Made by a program: the position numbers and the translations under genes
Part shown: one piece after another, positions 40,010-49,307 of the stretch
Numbering within the stretch: position 1 is the first letter of the stretch
Layout of the letters: every line of letters begins with the position of its first letter
Assembly: GCA_018268675.1 (NCBI GenBank)
Contig: JAFDWB010000016.1
Coordinates: 1 to 64,000, forward strand
Direction of reading: 5' to 3'
DNA from: Actinomycetota bacterium
GTDB taxonomy: Bacteria; Actinomycetota; Thermoleophilia; Solirubrobacterales; 70-9
Length of the DNA: 64,000 nucleotides
Notes under the pieces: generated by a model
Database searches by the model: none
Told to the model about the DNA's origin: nothing
The model's input: only the letters and a program-made list of their open reading frames with translations

Positions 40010-41249
40010 CGCCGACCCCCATCAGGCTGGGAAGGAACCCGGGTGGCTCGGCGTAAGCGTAGATTTCAGCCGGCTCACCTTCGGCGTGCGCCTTGCCCGG
40101 ATAAAAAGGCCCGACCCTCGACACCCTGTCGCCGAAGTTGCCGTCGATCGTCACGATCGTTCCGGCGAAGACCGATTCGACGATCGCGACATGGTCCATA
40201 TGGGCGGCCGTCCCGAACATCACCGCGTCGCCCGGCGAGGGGGTCGCGGTCGGCGGGAGGTCCCTCCCGCCGTGTTCTTTGACCCAGCCGTAGAAGGAGC
40301 CCGAGTATGCGTAGGGGGTCGTCCCGCCGGCCATCTGGACCCCGGCGTGCTGCCAGACCCAGGAGACGAAGAGAGCGCACCATTCGACGCAGGGCCCGTA
40401 CTTGGTGCAGTTGGAGCCGAGCGGAGACTCGGCTTCCCCTAGCTGGCTGCGGGCGATGCGGACGATCTCTTCGCCGGACGCGCCGCCGGTCGTCGACGAC
40501 CTCGGCGCCGCTTCCCCGCAGGCAGGCCCCTGCGGGCCGGCGGCCTGGGAGATCTTCCGGTGGTGGCGGTTCGACCTGGTCTTCAGCGCCACCGGCGCGG
40601 CCGCTTCGGCGCGGCCCGCCGGCGGCGCGGCGCCTTCGTGACCGAAGCCGAATTCGACCGCCCGGCCCATCACTTCGTCGGCGTAGTCGGCGACCCCGTC
40701 GGCGCAGGCGCCGTAGTAGTTGCAGGCCGCTTCATGGTAGGCCGCGTAGGAGCCACCCGTCGGCGGCGCCCCCATCGTCTTGCGCAGGATCCGCGCCGCG
40801 GTGAAGATCGCGTCGGCGGGGTCGAAGATGCTCGCCCCGCCGCCGTCGGCGTCGACCTTGTAGGTCTCCCAGATCGTCGGCACCGAGGGGTCCGGGCTGC
40901 ATTCGGAGCCGCGTACGTAGGCGATCTCCATCACCCCTGCGCAGCCCGACGGGGCGACGCCACAGTGCCCGTCGTAGCCGCACTCCTGAACCCCGATCGA
41001 GGCAAGGAACGGCCAGGAGATGTCGAACCTACGGGCCGCCCCCATGAAGATGTGCAGGCGGGCGGGCGGGAACTGCTTCGCGGCGCCGGTCACCCTCGGC
41101 CCCGAGGCGGAGGCGCTCCCGCCGCCGACGAGGCAGGGAGCGGTAGCGCCGACCAGGCCGGCGACCGCGGCGACCACCACCGCGGCAACGGTTGCCGGGA
41201 CCGCCAGCAATGCCAGTGGCAGAAGCCGACCTCCGGACCGTGCGCTCAT
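40002..41249 (-). CDS. secreted peptidoglycan hydrolase: transglycosylase plus CHAP domain
   Basis: 415 residues. A signal/anchor helix (LPLALLAVPATVAAVVVAAVAG) precedes a lysozyme-like transglycosylase domain (about 65-200; catalytic Glu probably in ASIGVQECGYDGHCG). A basic linker follows, then a CHAP amidase/endopeptidase domain (about 265-400) with Cys in CVEWCALFVSW and His in HMDHVAIVE. This is the TcpG/VirB1-type enzyme that opens the cell wall for the mating channel. Overlaps its neighbours. Confidence 0.9.
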   Translation of the reverse strand: MSARSGGRLLPLALLAVPATVAAVVVAAVAGLVGATAPCLVGGGSASASGPRVTGAAKQFPPARLHIFMGAARRFDISWPFLASIGVQECGYDGHCGVAPSGCAGVMEIAYVRGSECSPDPSVPTIWETYKVDADGGGASIFDPADAIFTAARILRKTMGAPPTGGSYAAYHEAACNYYGACADGVADYADEVMGRAVEFGFGHEGAAPPAGRAEAAAPVALKTRSNRHHRKISQAAGPQGPACGEAAPRSSTTGGASGEEIVRIARSQLGEAESPLGSNCTKYGPCVEWCALFVSWVWQHAGVQMAGGTTPYAYSGSFYGWVKEHGGRDLPPTATPSPGDAVMFGTAAHMDHVAIVESVFAGTIVTIDGNFGDRVSRVGPFYPGKAHAEGEPAEIYAYAEPPGFLPSLMGVGGD

Positions 41250-43900
41250 CGGCCGTCGTCCTTCTCGGCGTCGGCGCCCGCGTCGGTGTCCGCGTCGGCG
41301 GTCTCCGCGCTTTCAAGCTCGCGCTGGCGCGCCTCACCTCGCTCGGTGAGGCCCCAGACTCTGCGCCGAGGGTCGAAGCTGACATGGCCGCCGTCGAGGA
41401 GCCGGCGCCGGCGCGCCCGTAGGCGAGCGGTCCACAGTTCCCCTCCGGCGGGGTCGACCGCGCGATCGGCGTCGCTGAACCGCGCCTTCATCAGCTCGCC
41501 GACCGAGTCCTCGACCGGGCGGCCGCCCTCACGCCGCTCCCCGGCGTAGGCCTTAAGGATCGGGAGTTCGTACTCGGACTCCGACAACGGAGCGCGGGTC
41601 TGGCTGCCACCGGGCGCTGCGGGCCGCAGCGAGAGATCGGCGCCGTGAACGGCCCGGGTCGGGGGCGGCGCTGCGGGGGCCGGTTTCGCCGCAGGGGGCA
41701 CCGGCCGCGTGCCGCGCCTCCTCCGCTGATCGTCCTCGAGCGCGTCGGCGAGGTCCGGCGCCTGCGGGTCGCGCCGGGAGACTGCCGGCCTCCTCTCGGG
41801 CTCGGGGCGGGCCGGACGGGTCCTCCGCGGCGTCGCTGACGACTGGGGCGTCTTGGCCTCGGCGCCAGGCCGAGGATGAGGAGGCCCATTGGTCGACGCG
41901 GTCGCCGAAGCCGCCGGACGGCCGCCTCTGCGCCCTGCGCCCCGCCACCAGCCCGCGCGGCCGGTTCCGCGCCACCTCGGAACTCGCCGTACCGGACGGC
42001 CGCCGCCCTCCTCGGGACGACGACGGTCCTCGTCGTGGTCCTGAGACTGCGGCCGTTCGGGACGATCCGCCGGTCGGCGGCGCCCTCGATCGGGATCTTT
42101 CGCCCGGTCTCCCGGTCGCCTCTCCGGCCGCCAGCGCGTCCGGTCCTGCCGGTGCTCGTCTCGCCGATCGGCGTCGCCGCGGCCGCCACCGAGCTCGGTG
42201 TGGACCTTCTTGCCGCCGAGCGGCACGCCCGGCGCCCGCACCGGCGCGACCGGGTCCTGCCCGCCCGTGCCGCGGCCCCGTCCGAGGAAGGTGCTCCCGG
42301 CCCAGGCGAGGCCGCGGCCGGCCCCCCGTCCGGCCCGCGCGGCGGGCCGTAGGAGAGTACGGCTGCCGACCCGCGCACCGGCATAGAGGGCGAGGAGGCT
42401 CAGAGCCCGGTCGCGCCCGGGGGCGTCCGGTCCCGTGACCGCACCGATCAGCCCGTCGGTCAGCGAGCGACGCCGCAGGAACACCGTCCAGAAGAAGGCG
42501 CACTGCAGCCCGAAGGAGAACAGCCAGCCAAGCTCCGAGGTCGCCTCGGAGATCGCCGCGCAGACCGCCAGCAGGATCGCGAGGATCAGCGAGTAGGCCG
42601 CCTTACGCAGCAGCAGGCCCGCCAGCTTCGCCAGCCAGCCCTTGAAGAACTGATGCCCGCGTCCGGGGACCACCGCCGCCACCAACGCGACCGGCGCGAA
42701 GGCGAGCATCAACAGCAGCTCGACCTGGGCGACGATGACCCCGAGCGAGAGGCCGCCGAGAAGGAAGAAGGCGCCCAGCTCGGCGAGCAGGATCACGAAG
42801 CCGACCAGCAGGCGCTGGTACTGGCCGCCCTTTTCCATCGACGCCGCGGCCGGTTCGTCCTGCGGCCCCAGTTCGTAGGAGCCGTTTTCCTTGCCCGGGT
42901 CGGAGTCGGGCAGCTTCGAGGTGTCGCCGTCTTCGAGGGCTTCGACCTCGCCCTTTCGTTCCTTGGAGCCCGGCGGCATCCGCAGGAAGTGCGGCCCGTA
43001 CTTCTTCAGGTTGTTGATGCAGGTCTTGCCGCCCGAGGTGACCGTCTGGCCGGATTCGAGGCCGCGCGAAGCCGAAGGCGCGAGCGGCTGGACCGATACC
43101 GATTCCGGTTCGTCGCCTTCTGACCCCGACTTGACGCAGTGCTCGAGGCCGCCGAACTCGAGCACCGCCCAGGGCTGGGCGACGAGCAGGCCGAAGAGCT
43201 GGTCGGCGCCCGCTTCCTTGGCTTCCGCCTGGCTCGTCGGCTCGCCGTTCTTGGCGATCGAGAGGAACGCAGTCGACATCTCGTTCGTCAGATGCGAGGC
43301 GGCGCCGATCGTCTGCCCCGGCTGGAGCACGAAGAAGAAGGCGGCGCAGACATATATGAGGGAGAGGGCCAGCTGGGCGGCGGTCTCCGCGTAGCGGCGC
43401 TGTACCAGCGCCTTCCACATCGCCCAGAGCGCCGCGACCGAGACGGCGAGCACCATCCAGGGTCCGCCGAAGGCGGTGGTGTAGATGGTCTGGATCGCCC
43501 GGGAGACCGGCCCGAGCGCCCCGGCGCCGCCGGTCGCCCCCGACCCGTTGACGAGATCGAGGCTGAAGGCGAAGCCGAAGAGTTCGATCAGCAGGTTGGC
43601 GAACCAGGAGGTGCCGAGCCAGATGACGTTCGCGAAGAAGAACGCGATCATCGGCAGGAACCCGGAGACGTCGACCCCGGAGAGGACCCCCGCCGAGATC
43701 ATCGAGAAGTTCTCGTCGAGTTCGTAGGCGCCGAGGGTCCAGCCGCCCTTCAGCCCCGACAGGGACCGGCCGGGCCCGACGTTGGCCCAGACATCGGCGT
43801 GGGCCGCCGGCGCCGCCAGGCCGAGGAGCGCCAGGCCGAGGCCGGACGCGATCAGGACCGCCCGCCGGTGGCCGGAGAGGATCGCGACGAGGCGCCTCAC
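41246..43900 (-). CDS. VirB6/TcpH-like polytopic transfer channel protein
   Basis: 884 residues from GTG 43900. A signal peptide (AVLIASGLGLALLGLAAPAA) is followed by two clusters of membrane segments (about 70-200 and 370-530: FVILLAELGAFFLLGGLSL, LLLMLAFAPVALVAAVVPG), separated by an extracytoplasmic loop with Cys residues. A disordered Arg/Pro region of about 230 residues comes next, then a C-terminal winged-helix-like module (about 790-870: LWTARLRARRRRLLDGGHV, RRVWGLTERGEARQRELE). The inner-membrane channel role follows from position between VirB4 and the hydrolase. GTG overlaps the VirB4 stop. Confidence 0.85.
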   Translation of the reverse strand: MRRLVAILSGHRRAVLIASGLGLALLGLAAPAAHADVWANVGPGRSLSGLKGGWTLGAYELDENFSMISAGVLSGVDVSGFLPMIAFFFANVIWLGTSWFANLLIELFGFAFSLDLVNGSGATGGAGALGPVSRAIQTIYTTAFGGPWMVLAVSVAALWAMWKALVQRRYAETAAQLALSLIYVCAAFFFVLQPGQTIGAASHLTNEMSTAFLSIAKNGEPTSQAEAKEAGADQLFGLLVAQPWAVLEFGGLEHCVKSGSEGDEPESVSVQPLAPSASRGLESGQTVTSGGKTCINNLKKYGPHFLRMPPGSKERKGEVEALEDGDTSKLPDSDPGKENGSYELGPQDEPAAASMEKGGQYQRLLVGFVILLAELGAFFLLGGLSLGVIVAQVELLLMLAFAPVALVAAVVPGRGHQFFKGWLAKLAGLLLRKAAYSLILAILLAVCAAISEATSELGWLFSFGLQCAFFWTVFLRRRSLTDGLIGAVTGPDAPGRDRALSLLALYAGARVGSRTLLRPAARAGRGAGRGLAWAGSTFLGRGRGTGGQDPVAPVRAPGVPLGGKKVHTELGGGRGDADRRDEHRQDRTRWRPERRPGDRAKDPDRGRRRPADRPERPQSQDHDEDRRRPEEGGGRPVRRVPRWRGTGRAGWWRGAGRRGGRPAASATASTNGPPHPRPGAEAKTPQSSATPRRTRPARPEPERRPAVSRRDPQAPDLADALEDDQRRRRGTRPVPPAAKPAPAAPPPTRAVHGADLSLRPAAPGGSQTRAPLSESEYELPILKAYAGERREGGRPVEDSVGELMKARFSDADRAVDPAGGELWTARLRARRRRLLDGGHVSFDPRRRVWGLTERGEARQRELESAETADADTDAGADAEKDDGR

Positions 43901-46464
43901 GCCTCGGCCTCCGTCTGCTCCCGACCTCTGCCGCCCGCGCCGTCGTGGCCTCGGCGCCGCGCCCGCCTGGCGGGTCGCCCTCCTGCCGGGTGCTCGCCGC
44001 GGTTCCTGCCCGCCGCTCCCTCGTCGACATGGTCGCGCGGCGAGCGCCTGCCGGGGGTGGTGTCTAGTTCGGAGAGGAGGCTCGGGTCGGGGTCGACCTG
44101 CACCTCTCCCCAGCGGCCCTCGAGGTCCCGCTGGAGACCGCGCCCGCGCCGGTATTCGGTGAGGCGCGAGGCGAGGCCCCCCTCCTCTGGATCGAGGCCG
44201 AACTCCTCGAGGCCACGGGCGGCCGCGCGCGGGGAGTCCTGGCCGAAGAGGAACGTGGTACCCACGAGCTGGGCCAGCTCGCCCAGGTCCTCGACCTGTT
44301 GGGTCGCCAGCAGGACGGTGGCGTTGAACGCCCTCCCGAGGCGGATCAGCTTGTTCAGCAGGGCCCGCCCCTGCGAGGAGGCGAAGAACACCCACCCCTC
44401 GTCGAGCAGGACGATCTTGTGGCGCTCCCGGTCGCCGGAGATCAGCTTCAGCGTCGAGGCGGCGACCAGCGCCAGGGTCGCCACCGAGACCCGCTCGCTG
44501 CGGGTGTAGGCGGCGCGGTCGGCCCCGGGATCGGGCAGGTTCAGTCCCGGCATCCGGATCGTGATCAGGCTCGGGCCGGCACCTTCGTCCAGAAGTTGCG
44601 CGTCGTCGTCATCGGGCCGCGAGAATCCGAGGCGGGCGAGGCCGAAGTCGGCGACGACCTCGAGTGCCTCGGCGGCGTCCTTCGCCCCCGCCGCCTCGGA
44701 GTCGTGCATCCTGGCGACGACCCCGTGCAGGCTCCGCTCGTCCTGGCGGACCGCGTCGCGCACCGCCCGGTCTATCGCCACCTCCCAGGAGGAGTGGGGG
44801 TCGCGGAGCAGCTCGAGCAGATAGGAGGAGGCGAGTTCCTCGCGCAGCTCAGGGAGCCCGATCCGCAGTGGATCGAGTTTGCCCCGGTGGACGGGGTCGG
44901 CGGAGAGCTCGAGGATCTCGACCTCCTCGTGCCCGAGTCCCGACAGCTCCGCGAGCCGGTGGTCGGGCTTCGGGTCGAAGTCGATAACCAGGCTCCCTCG
45001 CAGGAGACCGGCGTGTGCGATCACCTGGGCGGCGATCGTCTTCCCCGAGCCGGGGGTCCCCGAGAAGAGGACCGCCGAGGGACGCGAGTCGCGGGGCGCC
45101 TCGGTGGGGTCGAAACGGACCGGCCGGCCGGCCACCGGGTCGTAGCCGAGATAGACACCTTCGGCCGATCCGACCGCGGCGGTCGCGATCGGCACGCTCG
45201 CCGCCACCTGCTCGGTGGTCATCTGCCGTCGGTAGTCGGGGACGGCCCCCCCGTCGGGCCGCGGCAGATGATCGAGAAAGAGGGCGTGCTGGAGACCCCG
45301 CGGTCGGTGGAGGGCGACCTCGCCGTAGCGCTCTCGGAGAAGCGTGATGCGAGCCTCGAGCGTCTCGGCGTCCGGGGCGCCGACGGCCAGCGAGATCGAG
45401 GCCCGCAGCATCGGCGGCCGCGCCACCGAGGAGAGGATCGCCTCGTACTCGCGCGCCAGCTCCCGGTCCTCCTCGGCGAGCGCGCCGGGGCCGGTCGGCG
45501 AGCCGGTGAGCTGCTCTCTATATGAGTGCTCGACGTCGAGCACGCGGCGGCGGACCTGAGCGAGCGCCTCGCGGTTCCCGACGAGATCGGCATGGAGCAC
45601 CGCGTCGACCGGGCCCGCCCCTTCGAGCGGCGCGAAGAGGATCTCCGCGGCGCCCGGGAATTCCGCCTCCTCGGCCAGCGAGCCGAGGCAGAGGAAGGCC
45701 TGGTGGGAGTCGCCCACCTCCGACTCGACCACCAGGGAGGGCGGTCGACCGGGCTCCTCGCGCATCGGCGCGTTGACCGGCTCCCACAGATCGGCTTCGA
45801 GCGGCTCGTAGAGGACCTCCTCGCCCTCGCCGCCGAGGATCAGCGCGTCGGGCTGCCAGTGGCGTTCGAGCCCGGGATCGCCGAGTCCGCGGACGGCTGC
45901 GCGGCGGAGCAGCCACTGGAGATCCTCGGTGCCCGCGCGTCGCAGCTCGACCACGGAGGCCGCCCTGCCGAAGGCGCGGCGCTCGGCCTCGGCGAGCGTG
46001 TGCAGCTCGGCGCCCGAGATCGGGCTCGCGGCACCGACGCCCGCCAGGTCCTCGAGGCGGCGGCGCGCCCGCCCGAGCGAGCGCAGGGCGCCGCCGGCCC
46101 GACGACCCTTGGTGAGGGAGATCGCCAGGTAGATCTCGGGAAGGTGGGAGTCGAGCGAGGCAAGCCGCTCCTGCTGGCCCTCCAGATATGCCCGCCAGCG
46201 GGCGCGGTCGGCATGCTTTCGATCGGCCAGCCAGGCGAGCTCGGCCGCGTAGCGCTCGGCCGGATAGGGTCGCGCGACCCGATAGATCGAGAGGTCCGCG
46301 CCGACCACCGCGATCAGCCGCTCGAGCCGCTGGAGGAGTCCCCACTTCTCGGCGACCGAGAGGAACGGATAGGAGCGCGACCCGACCCGGTAGAGGCCGG
46401 CGGCCTCACCGCCCGGTCCGATCAGAACGTTCGCCCGCGCGTAGCGCAGCGGGAAGCGGATCAC
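43897..46464 (-). CDS. VirB4/TcpF-like transfer ATPase
   Basis: 855 residues. Walker A FSGTPGSGKTIAAQVI near 465, VIDFDPKPDH, Walker B KIVLLDEGWVFF near 700, and the conserved LATQQVEDLGELAQLVGTTF. The N-terminal 400 residues form the usual VirB4/TraC substrate-side region. The C-terminal 60 residues are disordered and basic. This is the motor of pilus or channel assembly and one of the most diagnostic conjugation genes here. Confidence 0.93.
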   Translation of the reverse strand: MIRFPLRYARANVLIGPGGEAAGLYRVGSRSYPFLSVAEKWGLLQRLERLIAVVGADLSIYRVARPYPAERYAAELAWLADRKHADRARWRAYLEGQQERLASLDSHLPEIYLAISLTKGRRAGGALRSLGRARRRLEDLAGVGAASPISGAELHTLAEAERRAFGRAASVVELRRAGTEDLQWLLRRAAVRGLGDPGLERHWQPDALILGGEGEEVLYEPLEADLWEPVNAPMREEPGRPPSLVVESEVGDSHQAFLCLGSLAEEAEFPGAAEILFAPLEGAGPVDAVLHADLVGNREALAQVRRRVLDVEHSYREQLTGSPTGPGALAEEDRELAREYEAILSSVARPPMLRASISLAVGAPDAETLEARITLLRERYGEVALHRPRGLQHALFLDHLPRPDGGAVPDYRRQMTTEQVAASVPIATAAVGSAEGVYLGYDPVAGRPVRFDPTEAPRDSRPSAVLFSGTPGSGKTIAAQVIAHAGLLRGSLVIDFDPKPDHRLAELSGLGHEEVEILELSADPVHRGKLDPLRIGLPELREELASSYLLELLRDPHSSWEVAIDRAVRDAVRQDERSLHGVVARMHDSEAAGAKDAAEALEVVADFGLARLGFSRPDDDDAQLLDEGAGPSLITIRMPGLNLPDPGADRAAYTRSERVSVATLALVAASTLKLISGDRERHKIVLLDEGWVFFASSQGRALLNKLIRLGRAFNATVLLATQQVEDLGELAQLVGTTFLFGQDSPRAAARGLEEFGLDPEEGGLASRLTEYRRGRGLQRDLEGRWGEVQVDPDPSLLSELDTTPGRRSPRDHVDEGAAGRNRGEHPAGGRPARRARRRGHDGAGGRGREQTEAEA

Positions 46465-47168
46465 GGCCGCACCTCCAGGGTCTGGCCGTCCCGGAGCACG
46501 ACCCGGTGGCGAAGGCGCGACCGGCGGCTCAGGAGGCCCGGTTCGCGGACGACGAGCCCGCTCCCGAGGAGACGACGCTTGACCACCACCGGCTCGACGA
46601 AGCCGACCGACCCGGGGCCGGTGAGACGGGCATGTCGCAGTCGCAGCCCCGTCGCGTCCGGGGCGACCCAGATCCGCGCGCCGGCGCCCCGGCGCGCGCC
46701 CGGGGCGGGCAGGCCGCGGCCGAGCGACCGCCGCAGGGGCGCCAGCCGAAGCGCCGCCCAGGAGAAGGCGAAGCGCTCCGGCCGGCGGCCGTCCGGGGTC
46801 GCCTGGGTGGCGAGAGTCGCCACCGCCATCGGAGCGACGACCAGCCTGAAGGGCCAGTCAAGCGCTCCCAGGAGGACCCCGAGGATCAGCGTCCCTGCGG
46901 CTGCCGCGGTGGCGGCGAGGAGCCCGGCGGTCCTGTCTCCGATCGCGAGGCCGCCTGCTCCGGCCGCCACCGCCGCGGCCACAGGGACGAAGAGGGAGCC
47001 CGAACCGACGGCGAGGACCGCCACGACGGTGCCGAGCATCCAGCCCAGCCACCGCAGCGGCACTCCGCCGGGGACCGGCAGCGGCCGGCCCTCCACCTGG
47101 TGGATCCGACGTTCGGGCGAGAAGATCCGCTGGTAGGAGCGGACCCCGACAGGGCGACCGTCGCTCAC
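46461..47168 (-). CDS. TcpE-like conjugation membrane protein
   Basis: 235 residues from GTG 47168. The N-terminus RSYQRIFSPERRIHQVEGRP, then LPVPGGVPLRWLGWMLGTVV is the hallmark of TcpE/PrgI-like proteins of Gram-positive conjugation systems, followed by four or so membrane segments and a soluble C-terminal region with VGFVEPVVVKRRLLG. It probably anchors the ATPase at the membrane. Overlaps neighbours by 4 bp on each side. Confidence 0.8.
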   Translation of the reverse strand: MSDGRPVGVRSYQRIFSPERRIHQVEGRPLPVPGGVPLRWLGWMLGTVVAVLAVGSGSLFVPVAAAVAAGAGGLAIGDRTAGLLAATAAAAGTLILGVLLGALDWPFRLVVAPMAVATLATQATPDGRRPERFAFSWAALRLAPLRRSLGRGLPAPGARRGAGARIWVAPDATGLRLRHARLTGPGSVGFVEPVVVKRRLLGSGLVVREPGLLSRRSRLRHRVVLRDGQTLEVRP

Positions 47169-47473
47169 GGCAGCACCTGGTGGGCGATGGCTTTCGCCGC
47201 GTCGGCGACCTGGCCGGGGGCGAAGACGAACCAGCCGACGACGATCGCCGCGACGAAGAACATCATCAACTCGGTGAAGCGACGGTTGACGAGGAAGAAG
47301 AGCGCGAAGATCGCGACGATCCCGGTGTAGAGCTCGCCGGCGTATTCGCGCAGCAGCCCGGCGAGGTTCGACCCGACCGAGTTGCCGCCGGCCGCCAGCG
47401 CCGCGGCGGGCACCATCAGCGTGACCGCGATGACGGTGGCCGCCGTGAGTGCGATCCGAGCTAGCCGCTTCAT
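47165..47473 (-). CDS. small pilin-like (VirB2/TcpD-type) membrane protein
   Basis: 102 residues. A signal peptide with AxA end (IAVTLMVPAAALAAG) is followed by two hydrophobic helices (LYTGIVAIFALFFLV, ELMMFFVAAIVVGWFVFAPG), the layout of VirB2/TrbC-type pilins and of small tcp-operon proteins. Family assignment is by topology and position only. Confidence 0.7.
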   Translation of the reverse strand: MKRLARIALTAATVIAVTLMVPAAALAAGGNSVGSNLAGLLREYAGELYTGIVAIFALFFLVNRRFTELMMFFVAAIVVGWFVFAPGQVADAAKAIAHQVLP

Positions 47474-48360
47474 GCGACCGCCCCCTCGATGCCGGCGACA
47501 TACCAGCGCCCGGCACGCTCCACCGCCCGCAGGCGGTAGGCGACCGGGTAGACCGCGCCGGTGTCCGGATCGCGGAGTCGGGCGGCGACCGTGACGTCGC
47601 GCTCGGGACCTTCGGAGCCGTCGAGCTGCGAGGCGTCGCCGACCGAAGCGACTTCCAGCCCGCCTCCGAGGGGCACCACCATCGACCCCGGGGCGACCAG
47701 ATAGGCGAGGTCCGACGCCTTCCCGGCCGAGACATAGGCCGGGATGAACTTCGCCGCCAGTTCGCCGATGGCTCCGGCGTCTGCTCCGGCGATCGGCCGG
47801 GGCCGCTCAGGGTCGGCCCCGGCCGGCGCCGGCACCGCGACGATGGAGGGCGCGCCCAGGGCCGCCACCTCGCCCGCCTCCTGACGGACGATCGGGACGG
47901 CCAGATCGAGGGTGCGCGCGTCGCGGAGATCGCAGGAGACGGTGAGGACCCAGCGGCTCGCGCCGACCTTGGTGCTCTTCACCACCTCCGCCTGGGCCAC
48001 GCCGCCGCCGGCCGTCGGCCGGTGCCCGGCGCCGAGGTGCGCGCCGTCGGCGAGATAGGCCCGAAGATCGTTCGGGGCGGGCGATTCGAGGTAGGCCCGC
48101 GCGTAGCCGACAGCGAGCGCCTCCGCCGCCCGCCCGGGCCCCGCCGCGCCGGCGGGGGCGAGTGCCGCGGGACTGTGTTCAGGCGATTCGAGGATCGCCG
48201 CCCCGCCCCGGATCAGCAGGATCGCCAGGACCGCCCAGATGGCGACCCGGCCGACCGGGCGCAGCGCGGCGCCCAGCGGCCGTCGGGACTCGACCTCCTT
48301 TCCGGCCTCTCGTGAAAAACGTGGAAATGACACCTGACCCACACCTCCGTGGTCCTCCAT
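47470..48360 (-). CDS. TcpC/VirB8-like conjugation scaffold protein
   Basis: 296 residues. One membrane helix (VAIWAVLAILLIRGGAAIL) is followed by two NTF2-like domains, typical of TcpC (ARAYLESPAPNDLRAYLADG in the first; AKFIPAYVSAGKASDLAYLV and RAVERAGRWYVAGIEGAV in the second). It is first in the transfer operon. ATG 48360 is the long start; a GTG about 11 codons later (VSFPRF) preceded by GGAGG is plausible. Forms the periplasm-side scaffold of the channel. Confidence 0.82.
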   Translation of the reverse strand: MEDHGGVGQVSFPRFSREAGKEVESRRPLGAALRPVGRVAIWAVLAILLIRGGAAILESPEHSPAALAPAGAAGPGRAAEALAVGYARAYLESPAPNDLRAYLADGAHLGAGHRPTAGGGVAQAEVVKSTKVGASRWVLTVSCDLRDARTLDLAVPIVRQEAGEVAALGAPSIVAVPAPAGADPERPRPIAGADAGAIGELAAKFIPAYVSAGKASDLAYLVAPGSMVVPLGGGLEVASVGDASQLDGSEGPERDVTVAARLRDPDTGAVYPVAYRLRAVERAGRWYVAGIEGAVA

Positions 48361-48618
48361 GTCCGCCTTCTCGGCGGCTGTCGGAGGAACAGAGGGACGG
48401 GATCAGGAAGTGGTCACAAACGTACTCATCACCGTTTGTGTCTCGAAGAGGACGAGGTGGAGAACGCCGGATGGCCTGGACGCGAGAGTGTCTCTGCTCG
48501 CTCCAGGTCACACCTTTGACCTCAAAGGTCATGGCTAAAGTCACATCTCATGTCATCTCCACCAAAGGTGTCATTGGCCTCTGGAGAGTGATGCGCGTCG
48601 CTGCTACTGTCGCCAGGG
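48361..48618. promoter_or_regulatory. divergent control region of the transfer operon
   Basis: 258 bp between oppositely directed genes. It holds CACAAACG/CGTTTGTG (48415-48422 with 48433-48440), a perfect palindrome ACCTTTGA-CC-TCAAAGGT (48512-48529), and a further half-site CAAAGGTG at 48563-48570. GTCA-containing steps recur between 48507 and 48575. The base composition drops compared with flanking genes. These are good candidates for operators controlling both directions. Confidence 0.6.
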
Positions 48619-49272
48619 ATGGCGCTCGGAGGTAACAGTACTCTCGCTCAACTCGAAGAGGGTATGGTCATCGGACACGGATCCCGCGTCCGCCGCCCGC
48701 GCTCCGAAAAATGGTCGCGGCTGGCTAACCTCGTCCTCGGAAGGGTTCTCGAGAGGGCTCAGGACCACCAGCCTCCGAGCCGGTCTATGGAGACGATCCG
48801 ATCCGCCGCCGCAGAAGGATTCGACGAGATCGCCGACGACGAAGTAACCGAGCTGCTCGTCTACCTCGCCTTCCTCGGCTACCTCGGTCGCGAGGTCGAG
48901 GAAGACTGGAAATGGACCGAAATCGGCTCCGACTGGATCCGCCGCGTCCTGGCGACCGGCAGCGAGGTTGCAGGTACGAAGACGAACATCTTCGAGGAGA
49001 TGACCTCCTGGATCGCGGTCCATGCCTGCGACCGAACGCGCGTGCATGAGCCGCCGGGATTCTGTGTCGATGCCATCGATGCTCCGCTGTGGGCGGTGAG
49101 AGACTTCGTCATGGCCCGCTTCTGCCAGATTCAGATCGAAGTCGGCGCCCATCATGGCCTCAGCGGAGCGGACCGCCTGCCGGCGGGAACCGAGATGGGA
49201 GACTTCATGGCAGCATGGCGGATCGGCGTGCTGGTGCGTGCCACGGAGCAGTCGGCGCTCGTTCCGGCCTAG
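48619..49272 (+). CDS. putative regulator divergent from the transfer operon
   Basis: 217 residues. The N-terminal half (SEKWSRLANLVLGRVLERAQ, VTELLVYLAFLGYLGREVEE, WKWTEIGSDWIRRVL) may be a winged helix, and the C-terminal half is helical with several Trp/Met. No known family. Codon use is less GC-extreme than in the transfer genes. Its position across the palindrome-rich region is that of a transfer regulator. Start ATG 48619 lacks a strong ribosome site; ATG 48664 is an alternative. Confidence 0.55.
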   Translation: MALGGNSTLAQLEEGMVIGHGSRVRRPRSEKWSRLANLVLGRVLERAQDHQPPSRSMETIRSAAAEGFDEIADDEVTELLVYLAFLGYLGREVEEDWKWTEIGSDWIRRVLATGSEVAGTKTNIFEEMTSWIAVHACDRTRVHEPPGFCVDAIDAPLWAVRDFVMARFCQIQIEVGAHHGLSGADRLPAGTEMGDFMAAWRIGVLVRATEQSALVPA

Positions 49273-49307
49273 CGACGCCGGCCTGCACGGGCGTGGAGCG
49301 GACCGGC

